Shown here one piece after another: positions 4,883 to 7,504 of a stretch of DNA of 7,504 nt (positions are counted from its first letter, which is position 1; every line of letters starts with the position of its first letter). Origin of the DNA: DATAVK01 sp036267755 (GTDB taxonomy: Bacteria; Actinomycetota; Actinomycetes; JAFAQI01). A program made the translations under genes and the position numbers. Below the pieces are notes generated by a model, which was given only the letters and a program-made list of their open reading frames with translations, ran no database searches and was not told the origin of the DNA. The stretch covers positions 1 through 7,504 of the forward strand of contig DATAVK010000151.1 of NCBI GenBank assembly GCA_036267755.1, written 5' to 3'.

Positions 4883-6004
4883 GTGTCCGCTGAGCCCGTG
4901 TTCGACCAGGCGCTGCCGCCCGTGCAGCCCTCAGAAGGGCCGGAGTTCGTCCAGCTGCTGACGCCGGAAGGCGAGCGGGTGGACCACCCGGACTATCCGC
5001 TCGATATCAGCGACGACGAGATCAAGTCGCTCTACCGCGACCTCGTCCTGGTACGCCGGATCGACACCGAGGCGATGGCGCTGCAACGACAGGGCGAGCT
5101 CGGGCTGTGGGCCAGCCTGCTCGGGCAGGAGGCCGCGCAGGTCGGCGCCGGCCGCTCGCTGACCACCAAGGATTTCGCGTTCCCGACGTACCGGGAGCAC
5201 GGCGTCGCGTTCTGCAAGGGCGTCGACCCCGTCACGCTGCTCGGGTTGTTCCGCGGCACCAGCCAGGGTGGCTGGGATCCCTTCGACAAGGGCTTCCAGC
5301 TGTACACGATCGTCATCGGCTCGCAGACGCTGCACGCGACCGGCTACGCGATGGGCCTGCAGCGCGACGGCTCCGACGGTGCCGCGATGGCGTTCTTCGG
5401 TGACGGCGCCTCCAGCCAGGGCGACGTCAACGAGGCGTTCGTCTGGGCCAGCGTCTTCAACGCACCGGTCGTCTTCTTCTGCCAGAACAACCAGTGGGCG
5501 ATCTCCGAGCCGCTGGAGCGGCAGACTCGGATCCCGCTCTACCAGCGGGCGCAGGGCTTCGGCTTCCCGGGTGTCCGCGTCGACGGCAACGACGTGCTCG
5601 CGGTATTGGCTGTGTCCCGAGCCGCGCTCGAGCGGGCCCGCGAAGGCAGCGGGCCGACGCTGGTCGAGGCCTGGACCTACCGGATGGGCCCGCACACCAC
5701 CTCGGACGACCCGAGCCGCTACCGGCTGGCCGCCGAACTCGAGACCTGGAAGCTGAAGGACCCGATCGAGCGGGTCAAGGCCTACCTGTCCCGCAGCGGC
5801 GCCGCGGGCGCCGACTTCTTTGCTTCCGTCGAGGCGGACTCCGACGAGCTGGCCGCGCACCTGCGGGCCGGCTGCCTGGCGCTTCCCGACCCCGACCCGA
5901 TCACGTTGTTCGACCACGTGTACGCCGGCGGATCGTCGCTGCTCGACGAGGAGCGCGAGCAGCTGTCGTCGTATCTCGCGTCGTTCGAGGAGGCGAGCCA
6001 CTGA
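4883..6004 (+). CDS. 2-oxo acid dehydrogenase E1 component subunit alpha (branched-chain/pyruvate type)
   Basis: 373 residues from GTG 4883, the usual length for E1 alpha. With E1 beta it forms the thiamine diphosphate enzyme that decarboxylates a 2-oxo acid and passes the acyl group to lipoyl-E2. The sequence shows the LYRDLVLVRRIDTEAMALQRQGELGLWASLLGQEA region early on, YREHG at 103-107, and the thiamine diphosphate/Mg motif GDG (173-175), 26 residues, then NN (202-203). The regulatory-loop region is YRMGPHTTSDDPSRYR (266-281); TSDDP resembles branched-chain 2-oxoisovalerate dehydrogenases, while classical pyruvate enzymes more often have YxGHSMSDP. Mycobacterial relatives are named pdhA or bkdA, so I give no symbol. 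The start rests on AGGAG at 4871-4875; ATG at 4865 or 4811 would add 6 or 24 residues. It overlaps the E1 beta ATG by one base (TGATG). Complex type is inferred; the E1 alpha identity is certain. Confidence 0.95.
   Translation: MSAEPVFDQALPPVQPSEGPEFVQLLTPEGERVDHPDYPLDISDDEIKSLYRDLVLVRRIDTEAMALQRQGELGLWASLLGQEAAQVGAGRSLTTKDFAFPTYREHGVAFCKGVDPVTLLGLFRGTSQGGWDPFDKGFQLYTIVIGSQTLHATGYAMGLQRDGSDGAAMAFFGDGASSQGDVNEAFVWASVFNAPVVFFCQNNQWAISEPLERQTRIPLYQRAQGFGFPGVRVDGNDVLAVLAVSRAALERAREGSGPTLVEAWTYRMGPHTTSDDPSRYRLAAELETWKLKDPIERVKAYLSRSGAAGADFFASVEADSDELAAHLRAGCLALPDPDPITLFDHVYAGGSSLLDEEREQLSSYLASFEEASH
5987..5993 (+). promoter_or_regulatory. Ribosome binding site for E1 beta inside the E1 alpha 3' end
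   Basis: GAGGAGG sits ten bases before ATG 6004, within the last codons of the E1 alpha gene. Together with the TGATG stop/start overlap it suggests coupled, near-stoichiometric translation of the two E1 subunits. Confidence 0.6.
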
Positions 6005-6990
6005 TGGCCACCATCACCCTCGGAAAGGCCCTCAACGAAGGGCTACGCAAGGCGATGGAGTCCGACCCCAAGGTCGTCATCATGGGCGAGGACGTCGGCC
6101 GGCTCGGCGGTGTCTTCCGGGTCACCGACCAGCTGCAGAAGGACTTCGGTGAGGACCGCGTCATCGACACCCCGCTGGCCGAGTCCGGCATCGTCGGCAC
6201 CGCCATCGGCATGTCGATCCGCGGCTTCCGCCCGATCTGTGAGATCCAGTTCGACGGGTTCGTGTTCCCGGCCTTCGACCAGATCGTCAGCCAGGTCGCG
6301 AAGATGCACTACCGCTCGGCGGGCAACGTCAAGCTGCCGATCACGATCCGGATCCCGTACGGCGGTGGCATCGGGGCGGTCGAGCATCACAGCGAGTCGC
6401 CGGAGAGCTACTTCGCGCACACGCCCGGGTTGAAGGTCGTCACCTGTTCCAACCCGCTCGATGCCTACACGATGATCCAGCACGCGGTCGCGAGCGACGA
6501 CCCGATCGTGTTCTTCGAGCCGAAGCGGCGTTACTGGGACAAGGCCGACCTCGACCTGGCCAACCTCGATCTGGGCGACCCCGCCGACCTGTGGGACGCC
6601 CGCGTGGTCCGGGAGGGCACCGCCGCGACGCTCATCACCTACGGCCCGAGCGTGCGCACCTGCCTCGAGGCGGCTGCCGCGGCGGCCGACGAGGGCCGGG
6701 AGATCGAGGTCGTCGACCTGCGGGCGCTCTCGCCGATCGACTGGCCGACGGTCATCGACTCCGTCACGAAGACCCAGCACGCGATCGTCGTCTCCGAGGC
6801 ACCTGTCTTCGGCTCACTCGCCGGCGAGATCGCCGCGCGGGTGAGCGAGAAGTGCTTCTACTCCCTCGAGGCCCCGGTGCTCCGGGTCGGCGGCTGGTCA
6901 ACGCCGTACCCCACGGCCCGCGTCGAAGAGGACTTCCTACCCGATCTCGACCGGATCCTCGACGCGGTCGACCGCTCGCTCGCGTACTGA
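6004..6990 (+). CDS. 2-oxo acid dehydrogenase E1 component subunit beta (branched-chain/pyruvate type)
   Basis: 328 residues, standard for E1 beta. The N-terminal pyrimidine-binding transketolase-like domain shows MGEDVGRLGGVFRVT (27-41) and DTPLAESGIVGTAIG (55-69); Glu60 is the conserved glutamate expected to activate the thiamine aminopyrimidine. EHHSESPESYFAHTPGLKVV starts at residue 127 and FFEPKRRYW lies at 170-178; both resemble 2-oxoisovalerate dehydrogenase beta subunits (HHSQSPEAYFAH, FEPKRLY). The C-terminal transketolase domain includes TLITYGPSV, EVVDLRALSPIDWPTV and the closing VLRVGGWSTPYPTARVEEDFLPD, typical of the family. The cytosolic E1 is an alpha2beta2 heterotetramer delivering acyl groups to the E2 encoded next. 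ATG 6004 overlaps the E1 alpha stop and has its own ribosome binding site. No missing catalytic residue is seen. Pyruvate cannot be excluded as substrate. Confidence 0.95.
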   Translation: MATITLGKALNEGLRKAMESDPKVVIMGEDVGRLGGVFRVTDQLQKDFGEDRVIDTPLAESGIVGTAIGMSIRGFRPICEIQFDGFVFPAFDQIVSQVAKMHYRSAGNVKLPITIRIPYGGGIGAVEHHSESPESYFAHTPGLKVVTCSNPLDAYTMIQHAVASDDPIVFFEPKRRYWDKADLDLANLDLGDPADLWDARVVREGTAATLITYGPSVRTCLEAAAAAADEGREIEVVDLRALSPIDWPTVIDSVTKTQHAIVVSEAPVFGSLAGEIAARVSEKCFYSLEAPVLRVGGWSTPYPTARVEEDFLPDLDRILDAVDRSLAY

Positions 6991-6995
6991 GAGGA
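6991..6995 (+). promoter_or_regulatory. Ribosome binding site for E2
   Basis: GAGGA occupies the first half of the 10-nt gap between the E1 beta stop and ATG 7001, five bases before the start codon. It fixes the E2 start at the residue where the lipoyl domain begins. Confidence 0.6.
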
Positions 6996-7000
6996 CGACG

Positions 7001-7504
7001 ATGCCGACGTACTCCGATTTCCGGCTGCCGGATCTCGGCGAAGGGCTAACCGAGGGCGAGATCCTCGCCTGGCTGGTCGCCGAGGGCGACCGGGTCACGC
7101 TGAACCAGCCGCTCGTCGAGGTGGAGACCGCCAAGGCGGCGGTCGAGATCCCGTCGCCGTACGCCGGGGTGGTGCGGACCTTGCACCACGCGGCCGGGGA
7201 GACGGTCGATGTGGGATCGCCGATCATCACCTTCGACACCGACCCGGACGGCGAGGTCCCCACCACGCAGGGTGACGATCTGGTGCCGCGGGAGCCGGGC
7301 ATCGTCGGCTCACCTGCACCCAAGGCAGCGACCGAGGAGAAGATCTCGGTCCTGGTCGGCAGCGGCCCCAAGGTCGGGAAGCTCACCCGCCGCGCGCGCA
7401 AACCGGCCGCTGCTGTCGACGCCTCGGTGGAGCAGACCGTGGAGCGGCCGGAGCCGGTGCGGTTGTCGGCCGCCGCGGTGGCTGCCAACGCCCAACACGT
7501 CATC
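7001..7504 (+). CDS. 2-oxo acid dehydrogenase E2 component, dihydrolipoamide acyltransferase (N-terminal part)
   Basis: 168 codons are present before the right edge, out of an expected 400-500. Residues 5-80 are a single lipoyl domain: FRLPDLGEGLTEGEI, VAEGDRVTLNQPLVEVETAKA with the lipoylated Lys45, then VEIPSPYAGVV. The lysine context is ETAKA rather than the commoner ETDKA; from memory this resembles the mycobacterial BkdC lipoyl domain. A linker follows (about 85-150) that is acidic then basic, with VLVGSGPKVGKLTRRARKP near 114-132, comparable to the LVGYG...RRRR linker of other actinobacterial E2 proteins. The E3-binding and catalytic acyltransferase domains (the latter with HxxxDG) lie beyond the window. 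The protein would form the core of the complex, carrying acyl groups from E1 to CoA. E2 identity is firm; the acyl type is inferred from its E1 partners. Confidence 0.93.
   Translation, partial: MPTYSDFRLPDLGEGLTEGEILAWLVAEGDRVTLNQPLVEVETAKAAVEIPSPYAGVVRTLHHAAGETVDVGSPIITFDTDPDGEVPTTQGDDLVPREPGIVGSPAPKAATEEKISVLVGSGPKVGKLTRRARKPAAAVDASVEQTVERPEPVRLSAAAVAANAQHVI

Noticed and set aside
4931..6001. Minus-strand open frame of 356 codons opposite E1 alpha
   Set aside because: It is the complement of a gene with unmistakable thiamine diphosphate motifs. The product shows no family features.
5494..6003. Upstream extension of the E1 beta frame into the E1 alpha gene, as if a fused protein
   Set aside because: The extension is Arg/Gly/Ala noise, and ATG 6004 has a ribosome binding site and matches the E1 beta N-terminus.
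6043..6780. Minus-strand open frame opposite E1 beta
   Set aside because: Antisense shadow; biased composition (Val, Asp, Arg, Gly) and no domain.

Overview
This window is high-GC DNA (mostly G or C at third codon positions) with GTG starts, 4-nt gene overlaps, an F420-type luciferase-like oxidoreductase, a DUF2277 gene and a three-gene E1alpha/E1beta/E2 dehydrogenase cluster. That combination points to an actinobacterial chromosome. I cannot place it more precisely. No mobile element, rRNA, tRNA or CRISPR array was found, and coding density is very high.

Left arm (about 1-4665), all on the minus strand and read right to left: NfeD-like membrane protein (4665-4228), SPFH/stomatin-like protein (4214-3327), DUF2277 protein (3304-3074), DHA2-type MFS transporter (2997 or somewhat upstream to 1651), luciferase-like F420-dependent oxidoreductase (1654-743) and a TesB-like acyl-CoA thioesterase that runs off the left edge (746-1). 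Gaps are 13 and 22 nt, and the last three junctions overlap or nearly overlap. Two of them are GTGA start/stop overlaps, so the six genes look like one operon. The first gene has a TANNNT box ending six bases before its ATG and no ribosome binding site, as expected for a leaderless transcript.

A divergent spacer (4666-4882) separates the arms. It contains a perfect 13-bp palindrome (a candidate operator) and a short valine-rich reading frame of doubtful status.

Right arm (4883-7504), plus strand: E1 alpha, E1 beta and the start of E2 of a 2-oxo acid dehydrogenase complex, with a 1-nt overlap and then a 10-nt gap. Sequence signatures (TSDDPxRYR in E1 alpha, HHSESPE and FEPKRRYW in E1 beta, ETAKA around the lipoyl lysine) resemble the branched-chain type more than a classical pyruvate dehydrogenase, although close relatives are often named pdhABC.

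The two arms need not be functionally related. The right arm is core carbon or branched-chain amino acid catabolism. The left arm joins a membrane microdomain pair to an exporter, a redox enzyme and a thioesterase, which is its most intriguing property. Nothing in the window amounts to a clearly new system. The most useful points to check are the transporter's missing canonical start, the leaderless promoter, the operator-like palindrome and the meaning of the six-gene operon.
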